A stretch of 64,000 nt of DNA from Aphis gossypii (GCF_020184175.1 NC_065530.1:22979260-23043259); one strand, 5' to 3'. Numbered from the stretch's first letter, positions 38,230 to 53,091 are shown. Numbers and translations are program-made. Notes: generated by a model from the sequence alone, not told the origin.

Positions 38230-41200
38230 CACAACGGTAGATTTATTCGCTGCATAGACTGAAAAAAAATCGTCATTAATCTAAAGGCCGTTACTCCTTT
38301 CAGGATTAAGATTTATTTTATTCATCTGACAGTTTTTTTCTTTCGTAGTGGAGCGCGACCAAACCAATTTCCCCCATATGTCCATTTTTCGGAAAGTAAT
38401 TTTTAATTAATATCACAAATATAATTCTCTGCTACTTCTTCAATTTAACATGTCTGTTGCAGTATTGTGGCCATAATTTAAATTAAATATTCAATATTTG
38501 ATTCCACTCATTCAATATTACTTACGTTTAAATGGTGTAACAATATATTTTACTTATGTCTCATACCATAATATTAAAAATATTTCAAGATTAATGAAAT
38601 TAAAATAATAATTTATAACTAATAGAGGTATAAATTCACATTTTTTTTTATCAAATAATTCATCTTCCCGATGATGATAAAAGCAGTCGTTTTAGAGAAA
38701 ATAACTTATATTTTGAATAGTGGATCGGGATGAATAATATTATTTATATTTTTTTATCTGGTCGATGCTTGATTACTACTCTTACATACTTTTTAGTTTT
38801 TATATTCTCGTTATTATTCACATTTAGATGTATAATTTAAATTTTTTTCAAACATATTTTACACTATCGCCAACTATTAATATTATAATTATTTTCTAAC
38901 AAATATACTATGTGTATAACTATTTAAGTACTTATATATTTAAGCAAATTTTGCACACAAATCAAATATAATTTATATTTTTTACTTCAAAAATACTTGC
39001 ACTCTAAACGATTATAACTGCGTTCATAAAAATACATCAATATTTCTTAGTTTTTTCAATAAAACTGATAACACTATAGAAATATAATAATCTTAAAAGC
39101 TTAACGATCCTTTTAGATCCATCAACTCTGCTATTTTATTTCATCAGTCTCTGTAATTTACATCCTCTAGTAGCACATTTTCATAGATCGTTATTATATA
39201 TTTTTTTTCTATGTCCTTCTATCTTGTTTCTGACTATTCTTCAGGTTTTATTCCAAAAATTCTTCCATTTGTGACTTTTTCTCTCTATCTCAAATACATT
39301 CTTAGCCATTTTTAAGTACGGAATATGATAACCCAAATTTTAATAACAAATTGTATAATATAATGGGCAAAAAACATATATAATCTCTGTCAAACATGTA
39401 TAATATGTCAGTCCAAATAACGATTGCAAAATAATTTTTCTTCCGAAAGCCATATTACTTTAATACCAGTTTGTCATATTATTATATTTTTTTCAATATT
39501 AAATACAAACTTAACTGATAATAAAACTATATTCCAAATAAATACGTTAAAAAATAATAAGAAACTCTTAATTCATGGTTATTTTATAATTTTATGATAA
39601 TGACTTTAATGGTGAACACAGTTGTCGGATCTCTTTACTTATGGTGGTAGAATAATGGAAAATGCATCATAATAAACGAAACAAATTATATCGTATGAGT
39701 GTGTATGTGTGTGTGTTGTGTGTGCATACACTTTGTTGTTTTAGATATGTTACGGTCAATGAAATTTACCACAGAGAGCATTAAAGATTATAAAAACGAT
39801 AAATATAAATTTCTAATCGGTGGAAGTCGGTAAACATCGAAGTTATCCTGAACGGTTTCCTATAATAATTTTCTGCGCAAAATGTAAACAACTCGTTAAA
39901 ATGTTATGATCGTTTGCTATTATATACATGGCACGTATATTATATTTGTGTGTGTGTGTGTAATACGCTCGCTTACGGGAGAAGAGGAGTAAATATTGCA
40001 AGTATGAAAGAATATATAAAAGTGCAATGAGATGAAAAATACAAAGCATTTAAGGGATATAATAGGCAATTCATGCGCACATCTGTCAGTACATTATATG
40101 ATACGTCCTAAGGGTCGTGTTGTATACCGTTTTTGTTGTTATTATTATTATACGTTAATCTTACCAACCGTAAAATTGAAAGTAAGGCGAAAGTCTAATC
40201 CAGTGTAATAGGTCAACCATAGGAGCCCCAAAATCGTAATGATATACTCGACCGCGGTGTATTTTAACGTAACGAGATAAATAAATTATAGGGAGTGAGT
40301 GAGTTAAAGGGAGAGAGATGATAAGTCATCGTCATCGTGTCTTCATGCGGAATAATGATATTTATATTGTTTTTCTCGTACCACGTAGTATATTAATATA
40401 CATTCATCGTTTGATCGGTTATGCGCACAAGTGTAACGTACCGAGTACGATTATTGTACACCCCGGTAAACTGGCTGTGACTGGAAATGTTTAAAATTAC
40501 GAAACGTTTACAACGTCAGTTATGTAGATTTTATTGTTCCGAAATATTAATGAAACCCATAAAACGCACAGCTCGCCGAAAACATACATTATAATAATAT
40601 TAAAAAGTTACTATACGTTATACAGCCACAGCCCCTCGCGGACGCATAATCCAGTAACGAAAGTCTCGTGCATGTGTAAAGTATGGTTGCTACGAAATAT
40701 TAACGAATTGATAACGGCACTCATTTACGTTATTTCGTTTTTTAATACTCAACAGAAATAAAGACATTGTATAAAACAAAAACTTAATTCTTTAAATGTC
40801 AACAAGTCACTTCTTAATCGTTGGTATGAAAAAAACAATGACGTTCGGTAGAAGTATAAAATGTGATACTCGCGAAACACGTATAACATATCGCTATAAA
40901 ATAATCATGATAGTTATTAACTCGTCTTACTCTTGGAATTTTTAATAGAATATCACTGCAATATTTGTATATTATGTGACTACTATAAATTCATCCAAGT
41001 AGATTCTCATGCAAAAAGCGACGACGATATACCTACAAGAAAATTATACTAATTTAAATTGATCAAGGGTGTGATAGCATCATTCCCGTTACTTAAAAAT
41101 ATTAAATCAACGCCGAACAGTCCAGTTAAAAGAAAACACAAATTCGATCATATCATAATAATAACTTTTACACCTTTATTACTACATATTGTAATGTATT

Positions 41201-41780
41201 CAAATATTCGTAGTTTCAAATAATACTTAATGATAATAAACAGAGTATAATATAATTTTGTAGCTTACAATTTTATATTTAAGTGAAGTATAAACTTATG
41301 TAAGTCGTAATCATAGATATTTTCTAATTACACATATGTATAAATTAACCGGATAAAATGATAACCTCAGCAGATAGTTTAAATCGTAATAAAAATGTAT
41401 TCTTGAATTTTATTATTTAGATAATAGAAAACAATACAATAAATACAGAAACTCTAAAATATATTTAAACTTATAATATGCATATTATAATAATAATGTG
41501 GACATATTAACTGATAAAGTAGGTATATTAGAATATTGTGTTAAAATATAAGAACTAAAGGTTCGAAACGATTTGAATCAATCACGCGGTCACCAACACC
41601 CTAACGTTGAGTGGTTCATTTTTTCAGACATTTCCCGTATGTAATTGTCTAGGGGGTTCCAAAGAATATTATTATTGTTGTTTATTTCAAGTACCCGTGT
41701 ATATAATAAGTAATAACAGTTTAGACAAATACGCTACCTTGGTAATAACCATCGGTATAACACCTTTCTAACAACCCTCA
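38230..41780. other. AT-rich spacer with GT repeats
   Basis: No gene recognised. TG/GT dinucleotide-rich runs occur at about 39700-39726 and 39945-39961. Confidence 0.5.
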
Positions 41781-41789
41781 GAAATTCTT

Positions 41790-42130
41790 ATTCCAGCAGA
41801 GCGCGGTTCGTCGGCGAATTATTCATCCGTCGTTTTCTATTTCCGGTACCCGCAAAAACTGTGTGTATAATATACTTCAGTCGGTATGGAAATTTAATGT
41901 ATTTTTTCCTTTTCTTTCATAATACACATATGCAACGTTTTCGTTTAACCTCAAATACTGCGATTTCCAATTCATCGAATCACAAATCCAAACACGTGTC
42001 ATCGTATCTCCGACACGTACGCGCCTAATACGCGTAAACTTTTATTCGTCGTCGATCCTCTTGACAGTACGGAAGTCTACGACCGGAAACGACCGGTATC
42101 ACCAGAAAAACGGAAGTATAGTATATAATG
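41790..42130. other. CpG-richer block, function unknown
   Basis: Raised CpG density with direct repeats of CGACCGG (two copies near 42079-42096). No coding frame or core promoter could be assigned. Confidence 0.2.
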
Positions 42131-42969
42131 TATACTGTACTGTTGACAATATCATGTCACCCTTCGTCCGAACTCGTTAATGCCTATATTATGTTTGCAT
42201 CATACGAAGAGCTATAATAATGGTCATCAAATAGCGTGTGTTTCACTTTTCGAGAAAATATAGTTATACTATTCTATAGTACGTTATTTGAAGTATTATA
42301 CACATTGTTAAACCATATTACTTAAAAATTGTATCGAAGAAAAATGTATAAACATTTGTTACATATTGAACTGTAGTAGTTATGAATAGACAACTCAAAT
42401 AACGTGTAGAGCAATACAATATACATGTTATAAAGCTTAATTTCAAAGTGATTTATTATTACAATCTAAAAACGATTCATAACCGAGCTATTATTTTTTT
42501 CGTGTTTTCTGACTTTTTGAAAAAATATAAAACACATTTTTTAAATTTATGAATATTACTTTTAGTATTATATTACTTTTCTCTCTTTTATGTTAATAAT
42601 AAATAAAAAAAATGATACATTAGAATTGTTTATTTTAAGACTTTGAGTGATTTAAATCTTTATTGAAGATAATAATTTATATTTGTAGGTCTAACATAAT
42701 ATCTAATAATATTATTTAAAGGCACGATTTATCTAGATTTTATTTTGTTTAGTACATTTACTAACTACCTATATTTTACAAATTAATAATTTATGGAGGT
42801 ACGTATTTTAATATGTAAACATCAATATAGGTACTCAAAATGTTGGTAATTCAATTATTGTAATATAAAAGGTTCACTCAAACATTCACCGTATATTCAT
42901 TTTATCTGTTAGATATAACCATTCGTATGTTAACTTTAGGTATACATTTCAAATGCTAAATTTCACTTT

Positions 42970-43272
42970 ATGTTAAGCCGTTACCGTTGGGCCACATCAA
43001 TCGTATATATTTTACAGGTCGTGTGCCTATCTAGCCGCATAATATCGGTTAAAGTGTACATTTCTGAACACACATTACCTTGGGACATTGTTGATGCTCC
43101 GAATGGTTTTTCTTATTCATACATTCCCCAATGGTTAAATGAAATGCCCTTTTTTATCTTTTTTATCGTACCACTCTTCAATATCATCCTTGCAAATTGT
43201 GTAAGTGGGTCGGACCATCCTAGTGAAATAATAATGTATTCAAAAACTATAGAGTACGTACTCAAGCACTAA
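42970..43272 (+). other. unrecognised 100-codon frame, signal-peptide-like start
   Basis: The ATG frame begins MLSRYRWATSIVYILQVVCL: basic N-region (R4, R6) then a hydrophobic stretch, as in a secretion signal. It continues with a polar part (VYISEHTLPWDIV) and a hydrophobic run near residues 59-74. Within it, TTTTACAG ends at 43017 and GTAAGTG starts at 43201, so 43018-43200 could instead be a 61-codon internal exon with both borders in phase 0. No family is recognised and chance frames of this length occur in the window. Confidence 0.2.
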
Positions 43273-43279
43273 GTAAAAA

Positions 43280-46200
43280 ATATAATCATAACATAATAAT
43301 AATTGTAAAATTGTATTAACTTTAAATTATCGAAAACAAAAAAATAATCGATGTGTGTAATATACCATCATTGAAAAAAATAAATAAATAATGGCAAAAA
43401 AAATATTTAATAGAAATTAGAAATATTTTATTATAATTAATGATTACAGAAACAAAACAAATAAATCAGTGATGTTATTAAAATATTAGTAATTTTAAAT
43501 CAATATTAAAAGAAATATAAGAAGGATTTTTTATTATATTATTTTACTAACAAGTAGAATATAATATTAGTCTATACTTGAAAATTAGTTATTAGAACAT
43601 ACTGAAATTTAATTTTAATTGATTTTAATAGTAAACTAAACTTACTACTATTGATAAAAATAAAAAAAAAGCTTCAAATAGCAATTTAAAAATATAATCT
43701 ATAGCATTAAACATATAAGTGGGTTTACAAATGAAAATATTTTGGCAAAGCTTTACTTTTTCTCCTTCGTTTTTTCTTCTATAATTCGTTCCTTCAAAAG
43801 ATCTTTTTTCCAAACACTTGTCCGTGTCCACTAGTATACGTCATAAATCGCTTTCAAAACATTTCCTTACCACTACTATTTTGCTTCAAAAGAGCAACTT
43901 CACTTATTTATTCGTTACATTTCTAGAAACACCTTTCTAGAGATATAATAAAGTTACTTTCAAAAATATTTCTATCTTCCTACATTATGAGACGAGATAT
44001 AGTTTTAATGTAAATTAAATTATAATATTTTTGATTTATTTGTTGTTGATAATTTGAAAAATCAAAAACTTTTATATTGATATTCCCTCACAAATATATT
44101 TCGAATTGTATTATTATGTTCTTCATTATTGCCTACTATTATGCGTTAGGTTAGTAATGCCATACTATCTATAGATTTAAAACAAGATCAAAACCAGTTG
44201 ATTAGATTCGGTCATTTGAGATTGGTCATTTACATGCACGTCATGCATTCGTCTGGATGTGTTCACAGATCATTATTATAGGTAAAATATTATAACGAAT
44301 AACGTCATACAAAATATCAGTAGGTATAAAAAATTAAAACTATAACATTTTGTTTTGAGGTACCTAGTGACTAGTGATTTCAATTATTATTAAGTATAAA
44401 TAATCGTTTTGACAAAAGGTACTTAAAAATATGACATATTAATAATAAAAGTAATTGTGGGTCTAAATATATTAAGACGTACCTATTATATATGATATGA
44501 CATTATTAAAATATTGACGATTAAATGTAAGATAATAACATAATTAAAAACAAATTATAAAACACATAATATGTACGCATACACACAGGGTATAATTTTC
44601 ACGGTATGTTATGTCTTAAGTATGATACTTATTTGTTATATATTATTGTAAAAATAAATAGTGCGTCAACACAATTTTAAGTTAAAACAATATAAACTAT
44701 ATTTTAAGTTTTCTTTCGAAGATAACATATTAAAAATGTCAAGAAATTTGTACAATGTACACATTGCAAATGCAAGAATATTATGTTTCATATACCTTAC
44801 TATTAAAAAATATTGTTGTTTAAAAACTCGAAACATCAGTGTATTGTATGTTTACAAATAATAATGTACAGCTAAAAACATACATATTTATAAAATGCTT
44901 CAAAAATACCTATATGCACCATGTAGATAGTTTAAGCTATGTTTAAAGATTAAAATGAAGACAGTGGCATACTATACGTACTTTGACTAGTAAATAATAA
45001 ATATTAATTTATTAGAAATAATAATAACAATTATTATTAGTATGAATTGTTAGTTTATAAATAAATCTAATATATCAAACATTATTATATTTTTCGTGTA
45101 TTTTAAGATTTATGATTATTAGAAAATATATACGTATAATCTTGAATTTAGTACGTTTTGTTTTTACTATGCTGAAAAACTAAAAAAATATGATATCTAT
45201 ATTATACTAATAATAAGATTAAATATATATTTTGAATGTATTTCTTCCAAGACAAACTTTGTGTTCCCCGCTGCAGATGACAGTCTTTATATATAGACTT
45301 ATTATTTTGCTTTTATTAATAGATTTGATGACATTAATGTCAGAAATAAACAATAAAAGAATGTTCAATTACTAAATTTGAAAGAGGAATAGCAAGATTA
45401 AATGAAGCTAAAACAGAGAAAACTAATTGGTTAAACAATCTAGAAATACCACTCTAATAAGCAACAAAGTTCCTGGCCCAGTTGTCTTTGAATTTAGGAT
45501 AGTTTTGTCACATCTTAAAAGTTATTTTGTTATTTTAATTTTAAGTTTAAATTTATCTAATACCTATTTATTGTTTTCATTTCTTACACATTTATCATAG
45601 TTTAACGTATCTCTGTCTAACTTATTGTATTTCAACTAAAATTTTATATTTTATAACTAAGCCGATATGTCATATTTAAAATAAAAATAAAAATAAATAG
45701 ATATGAAATTAAAAAAAAAAAATGTTAATAATTAATTTAAAACATATTTCTGTTTTTACACTCATTGCTGTTTTTTTATATTTACTATATATATATACCT
45801 ACATATTTGTTTGAACTTCAATCTTTCGTTATTTATCTTATGTATATTTGATAAATTTGTCTTACATATTTTCATCTGTTTTCATGTATATTTTATATCA
45901 ATAAGTCTATAATTAATCTTAGTCCTTAGCCTCTATAGCATTAACTGAATAATAGTAATGATAATAAAAATAATATAGTAATAAAAAAAATCGGAAATTT
46001 ACCATGAATGAAATAATATATTTTATCTTTAAGAATGTGCCATCAAACAGTCATTATCTTAATTACCTTAATACCAAACAAAAACTTTACTAAAACACCG
46101 ACAGGGATGTATTGTGTATTTATAACTAATTCATCAAGGAAGGATAGGTTACATAATTGACATATTTTTTCAATCATCAAAATGGTAAATAATATAAACA

Positions 46201-47900
46201 TATTAAATTCATAAAAGAGACACATTTCCGTAACGCGATAGCTAGTGTGCTAAATAGCATGAATCTTGCCATTTCCGTACAACGTTAGATTTAATGAATC
46301 TAATAATATCACCTACACAAAAACTCGACTTGCGCTTTTGAATGTCACAGACTAGATAATATTTGTACTAAAACTCCATTATAAGATACCGAATAATAGA
46401 GAGGCAAAGTTTTAGGTTAATATAATACTTTTATACCGATGATTGTTATATGAAAAAAAAAATACAACCAAAATTACATTATTGAATCAGTAAGAAAGAA
46501 CCTATTCAGATAGAACTACACATTTTGATCGCTCTTTTATATGTCGAGGAAAAAATTGTTTCTTTGGAAAATAATATTATCATCGCTGGAAACGTTTTAC
46601 AGTAGAATAATATTTTTTACAACTAAAAATAAAGTGGAATACGTTATGAACCCTATTCTTGAAGTTATAGTTACATAAAAAAACCTTTAGAAGGCAATTT
46701 TAGTTGAACGCGTTCATATCTCAAATCTTGTTAATCTTTGAATACATGCTTTTAAAAACACTTCACTTCGTATTTTTGATGGTGCTCCTTGACATGTAAT
46801 AAATCTAAAATTACTAAATGGCATAGAAAACGTAAAAACGACATTTACATCATAAACGAATTAAACGCAAATGAAGTAAAGAATGACCGTAAAAATATAC
46901 ATATGTATAATAAGAAAATTAACTTGATACGGTCTTAAAATACATAGAAATGAATCGCAGAATTCTGCTAATATCTCAACTGCAATGTGATTAATTTTTT
47001 TTTTAAATTAATGAAAAGTTAGGTTGACAATTCGCCAGAATATATATATAATAATGTAAAATATATTCATGCACCAACTCAAACTGTTATAATGGTTGAC
47101 CCTTATATTAACGTGGAATAAGCAGATGAAGATGATTACAAAGTTGAGTTCATTAAACATAGATGTTATCCTAAAACGTGAGGAAATGTGATTTTGCTTT
47201 TAGTTTATTACGACAAATATACCTGTCCAATAATTTAAACACTACACGTAGAACTTTAAATACATTTAATAATATATTTAAATTAAATTCTTGTAAGAGA
47301 TACTATAAAATATAGAAATATATACACTATACAGTTATATTATAATTGAGATTTTTTATTTACTTAATTTGTAATTGATAAAATTACTTTATAAGTTTTG
47401 ATTAAATGTGAATGTACATTGCGAGGGTACAACTTATAACTGTTGAAATAGAATACGTTTTATAAATTAATATTTTATGTTTAAATCAGCACGATAGTAA
47501 TATATTTTGTAAGTACTCTTAAGTCAAAATATATCTAAAAACCAATCTCGATGTTTAGTGCTTATACATTTGAGATAAAACAACGATATATTATATTATA
47601 TATAATATTATTAAATATGTTATAATCATAATATTATATTCGAGCTGTTTTTATTCATCATATAGTTGATGTATCAATATATATTTTATAATATATTATT
47701 AATAAACTGAATTGCGGATCTCAGTAGCATCGTGATATTGGTATGACAGTGTCAAATCCATTGAGTGCTTATCACAAAAACGTAACTTATCCATGATTTA
47801 CAACAACGAAATTCATCACCGGAAAATTCTTTCTCGGCATGACTAACGTAAACCTTCCATATAGTATTATTTTTTTGGAAAAATAAATAGTGTTTAAAAC
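43280..47900. other. AT-rich spacer, decayed repeat at 45.2-45.7 kb
   Basis: No gene recognised. The part at 45230-45690 ends in an AAAAT-unit tail (about 45677-45698) and has a short Lys/Glu/Asn-rich open stretch before it. That arrangement would fit a decayed retroposon, but no reverse transcriptase motif is readable. Confidence 0.4.
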
Positions 47901-47926
47901 AAGTAGGTATATCAATAATTACTCAC

Positions 47927-47951
47927 CTTTCTTTTTGCTCCCAAACATCAT
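47927..47951 (-). other. candidate minus-strand first coding exon B
   Basis: Reading the minus strand, ATGATG opens MMFGSKKK plus one base and runs into GTGAGT (47926-47921), so the intron is phase 1. The same frame stays open about 39 codons upstream of the ATG (back to about 48070) without another in-frame ATG, in locally GC-richer sequence. Out-of-frame upstream ATGs are present. The phase equals that of the candidate at 53932-53974, so the two could be alternative first exons of one gene continuing to lower coordinates. No shared downstream exon was identified. Confidence 0.25.
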
Positions 47952-48927
47952 ATTTTGGCCGCGATTATGGAAAACCCAATTCTTCTCAAGACCGCCAATC
48001 CCACATATTTGATCCTTTCGTTCGAATATACATATTCACCGAAATTTTGTACACATCACTTGTGAATCAAACCCTATAAAACCGTAAGAAAGTTATTGGA
48101 CCGGGATTTCAACCACCCGAGAATGAGACCTTTCTAGATACAGTTTCGTTGTACAGGTTTGACGCACAATGTATATTCTATATGCGTAGAGTGATTAAAC
48201 AAGCAACCTAACCCATTCTTATTTAATAATTTATTTTATCAAAATACTAATGTTTGGAATTTTTAAGTATATTTACTTAAGGACACTATTTTCAAATACC
48301 TCAGTATCTAAATTCCTAATACCATTTAAGAACTAATGAATACACTTTAATGATGCAATTTTATATTTAATGAAAATCTAAATTTAAATTTTTTATAGGT
48401 ACAAATAAAAGCCATTTTTTTAATAATTTATAGTAAAAAAAGATTTTTCTTTGAGAAAAAAAGAAGTTCTGATTGTTACATATTATAAATTACATACAAA
48501 ACAAAGTATTTATTAAAATATGGTTCCTAAATATATTTTTGAACATTTTTAAATCCAAAAAATTTTAAATTTGAATATATATACATGAAAAAGTGAAAAT
48601 TAAGGGTTTAATTCTTGGTTAATCCTGTGTATAAATAAACAAAACAGTGTTTACTTATTTTTTCCATCATAGGATTTAAAAAAATAAAAATAATGTTTAT
48701 ATATATATATACTTGGGACAGTTTCAATAGATTTTAGATTACCCTCTACTCGTTTGACACAAAACCAGATTTTCCGCTTTAGAAAACGTGCCAATAATCC
48801 ATATGATTGCTAAAAAATAATACAGAAATATATTTTTTTTCTAACGTAAGTTTTATAGGCAATCGGGTCCAGTATAAGATAAGTTAAATGTACATTATAA
48901 AAGGTTTTTGGTAAAATATCCATAAAT

Positions 48928-48939
48928 TGGTGACCCCGG
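48928..48939 (+). other. primer-binding-site-like motif
   Basis: TGGTGACCCCGG is complementary to a tRNA 3' end (CCGGGGTCACCA) and resembles primer-binding sites of Gypsy-type LTR retrotransposons. No long terminal repeat ending in CA precedes it and no gag frame follows. It may be a decayed remnant or chance. Confidence 0.15.
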
Positions 48940-48949
48940 TACATCGCAA

Positions 48950-51400
48950 CATTGAACGTGTATTTTCTATACTAAGAAAGAAATCTTAATATATTATCGC
49001 GCTTACTCGTACAATCAATTTCTACTCTGTTGATTTCCCAAACATGCCTTGTACGTTATTTGTAGTTTATACAAATATCTGTACATTAGCCAATAAAATA
49101 TTTTTGATAATTTATATTTGATTCACTATGAGGCATGCGAGGCATAATCACAGTTTCTAATAACACACAAAATGAGCACGGTTTATTATTTTTCTAATGT
49201 CTATTGTTCTATGGTTCACAACGGTCGTACACGTGTGCAATATAAGTACTTATTATATTTTTTAAGGGTATCCTTTTAAATTAATTAGTAAGGTTTATGA
49301 AAACTTCACTATTCTAATAGTAGAGGAACCTATAATTTGAAACAAAGTCAAGGAACATATTTTATACTAACATTTTAAATTTCAGCAAACTACTAATAAA
49401 TATACTGTTTAATATTTCAGTAAATTAGTTATGCAATAATTAAAGAAGAAGAAATGTTGAACATTACAACGTTTCCTGCGTTGAAGAATACCTTTTGATA
49501 ATGAACAAACGTCAACGGTACATTTAAAATTTTAAAATATTAAAAGAACATTAGGCTCAAGTCTCTGTAGAAAACGTGAAACTTTTAAAATACATTAAAA
49601 CCAAAAGGGTTTTTATTTTGGTATAACTAGGATGTAATAATCTCTTGGGAGTATTATACGAATAAACCAGGTATATTTCAACAACTTTTTCTTTCTCTCT
49701 ACATAATATAAAGGTTGTATGAAATACAAATTATCATTAGTTAACAATGGTACCTATTCAGTGTAACCCCTACATTTTCAGTAAACCTCGTTGAAAAAAC
49801 CAAAAAATGTCCAATATTGAGACGTTATGAATTATATGATGTTTGTAAAAATTGAAAACTTTGAAAACAATTTCTATAAAACGTGCATAATAGACTTATG
49901 ATTATAAATAATCTTTTTTTCAAGTTCTTAAGAGGTACAAAATATAATATGGAATTTAATTTTATTAATATTCTAAAAATATTATATTTATACTACTACT
50001 TTTGTTAGATAAAATTATTAATGAATACATCAAATCTTTTTGTAATAGGCATTTTTAAACAAATATTAATCAATATAATGTTAATCAAAAACACAAACTT
50101 TTTTTTTTTTTTTGGTAGTCATTCGAACAATGAACTATATTATATTAAAATTAGCGTTAAAATAAAAATGCGGTAAAAAGGTTTTCAAATATAAAAATTA
50201 GTATTTTACATGAATATAAATCTAACGTTCGAAGTTACCAGCCATTAATAAACAATAAATATAATATGCTGACTTGAGTTTTATTTATATTGATCAATTA
50301 TTTTTTAAATTATATCATATTATTTTATTTCAATATTTTTTCTAATTTTCAGATTTTCATATTTTAAAAATATGAAAGTGCACTAAAAACATATTCAAGA
50401 ACACTTGAGTTTTTTTAAATACTATTAATACTACAGTTCAAAAGATAATAATGTAAGTTATTAAAATCTACCATAATATAAATATTTTATGTGTGTTTCA
50501 ATTATTTTAAATCCGTCTTAGTTGAATATTAAAATGTAATTTAAATTCCTTTAAATTCTTAAAAGCACCTAAATGTTATTAATATTTATTAAAAAAAAAA
50601 ATATAGTAATAATAATAACGTAAACACACAAATTATAAATACATCAGACTATCAGAGCCAAACACAAATTTTAAGAACTATTAAAAAAAAAATTTTAAAT
50701 TAAATTCAGAAATAGATACTCGTGTTTGTATATAAAAATGCATAAGGTACGTATTTAGGTAGATACTCCCTTCTAACTATTTTATTATCATTACACTTCG
50801 ATCTCGATGATTTTTTTTTTATAATTATTTCGAGAAAGCTTTATAAATTTAAGAAGACATAATCAGTACAGATTTTAAAAGATTAATGTTTAGTGAAAAA
50901 TGAATGAAAAAAACAAATTACCCATACTAAGAAACCAATTATCAACTGATAATACGATATTATACCATGCAAAAAATTCTAACGCGTTATTTATAAACGT
51001 GTTTTAACGAGATATTATTACGTCGTAAAAACGTTGCACTATTCCGCAGAATGACGGTTTTATATATATTTATATATATATAATATGTAATAAATGTATA
51101 AATCATTTGTGATCTATGGGAAAGTGGTTTTTAGGTATTAATTGTGTGATTATCGTTAAAGTTTACCTAGTGATGACGGTACGACAGTTGCATCGGAGGC
51201 ACGTGTGCCGCTGTGAACAATAATTGTGTGACCAACATTTTAGGAGACTTCGTTGTTTTGTTTGTTTGTTTGTCTGTTTGTTTTTTTTTTTTTACTTAAT
51301 ATTTTAATGGAAAACAACGTTGTATTGAGGATGGTCAGGGGAATAAAGATATATGAAAAATAACTTTAAAAAGAATACGTATATTATAAATTTTTAGTAT
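48950..51400. other. AT-rich spacer, no gene recognised
   Basis: AT-rich with homopolymer runs (poly-T at about 50099-50114) and a TTTG tandem near 51256-51285. No exon structure recognised. Confidence 0.5.
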
Positions 51401-51419
51401 TATGCGTGTATCGAAAAAA

Positions 51420-52220
51420 AAATGTACTAAACACGTGCGGCAGGGATTTCGGCAAAACGATTAGTTAACGAGAAAAAAAAATTGGCATTTCGAACGATAC
51501 GAATAAAAAAAAAGACGAACTGAATACGTCACGGCCGCGATGTAAGCTCGATGCACGAGGATCGGCCGGTGTGCGTCCAAAACGACGGGATGCGAGCGCG
51601 CAAACTGGCTGGACTTAGGCGTCGTCGACGACGAGCTTGTCCCGTTCGGCTCGACGGTGACGGGCGATGACGGCCGTGACCGAACCCCGGCGGTACGCCA
51701 CGAACGCCCCCGCGAGTGTGTGTGTACGTTACACAGCCGCCGCCGACGTCGTCTAACCGCGGTTCACGCCGCGCTGTGTATGTCGCGCGAGTGTCGTGGA
51801 CCGTCCTCGGCCTGGTGAAATATGGCACAGAGAGGGCCCTTATCGTGAAATATAATATACGAAACGGTTTGTATAACGTACTCGCAAAAGTCACGTCGAT
51901 TCCGATATGAGTACCGAAACAACGGCGTAAGAGTACGAGATCGTAGGCCGAAACGGTCGCAAAGCTTCCAAATCGCAAGACGCGTTTGCGTTTTTTATAA
52001 TACGGAAGCTTTTTTAAATCGGTTTTCACGTTATTGTGTACGTACTTAAGAGCATGACGTCCGAGTAAGTGCTCATAGGTAGTGCCCGTGTATTATTTTG
52101 GAGTAGACACACGTCACGATTATTACAATATTGTACGTATGATCTGACCCCGTACTTTTTACGTTCGTCATACCATCGAATTCGCAATAACGCAATAATG
52201 ACACTAGGAATATTTTGCAT
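51420..52220 (-). promoter_or_regulatory. CpG island, possible minus-strand promoter
   Basis: This is the most CpG-dense block of the window (51530-51830). On the minus strand TATTCAGTTCG, centred on 51521, contains the arthropod initiator TCAGT and lies just past the CpG-rich part, with a pyrimidine-rich stretch after it, as expected for a start site. The 166-codon minus-strand frame (51529-52029) begins at GTG and is Arg-, Thr- and Pro-rich in its GC-rich part, with no domain, so it is read as a composition artefact. Confidence 0.3.
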
Positions 52221-53091
52221 TTAAAAGTTCGTTAAAGTACAATCATGTATATAATACATTTCTACACTCGGATAGAAACTACGATATAGTATATTAGTAT
52301 CATCAATACAACTGTGAGCGGCGACAAAAATCGACATCGGCAAGCTTACTTTAAGCCATATCAATGTAATATGTACAAGTCTCAATAGCCCGATATTTGC
52401 ATAAAGAAAAACTGAACAAATAAACAATTAGATTTTGTTAGCTTATTTTATTTTTATCTAATCGTCCATTAATGTTATTAATTTAACAACAATAGTTTTT
52501 TCTTGTTTATGGATATTAAAAATTATTATATTTTATTAAATATTTATACATTTTTTAGTCGTTAATTTATTTATTTTTTCGTATTAAATTATAAATCCAG
52601 AATATTATCCAAAGCTGAAATTATTACTTAATTTATTGGTGTTTGGAAATTGTTATAAAGATTTTTATTTAAATTATTTACAGGCTTATTACTACAACCT
52701 TTAAAACAATATTATTTACTATTAATTTTCCACATCCAGTTTTTTTTTAAATATAGTATTATTTAATAAAACTGTTTTTTTTTCTCTACATTTTGTACAA
52801 CTTAGTCGCGGCTTCAATAAATTAAAAATAACAATTAAGCATTTTAATTTACTCAATTTCATGATATATAAAAAAAAAAAAACCAAATAAATGATAAAAT
52901 TAATAAAATAAAATGAAAATTGTATAATCATTTTAAGTTTCCTTAAAATAATACTCCATGTCAAAGATTTTGTGAAAGTTCAATTTAAATCTTACTATTA
53001 CATGTATTTAAATAATTATTTGTTCTTTATTTACTTATTTGATTTGATTTAATTGTAAATTAATTAAATGTTTTTTTATTAAAAAAAATGG

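Noticed and set aside
44360..44385. GACTAGTGATTT shared with miR-7
   Set aside because: The seed GGAAGAC is missing and no hairpin is present.
51529..52029. 166-codon minus-strand open frame
   Set aside because: It begins at GTG, lies across the CpG island where stop codons are rare, is biased to Arg, Thr and Pro in its GC-rich half, and has no domain. Another frame on the + strand is open at the same place.
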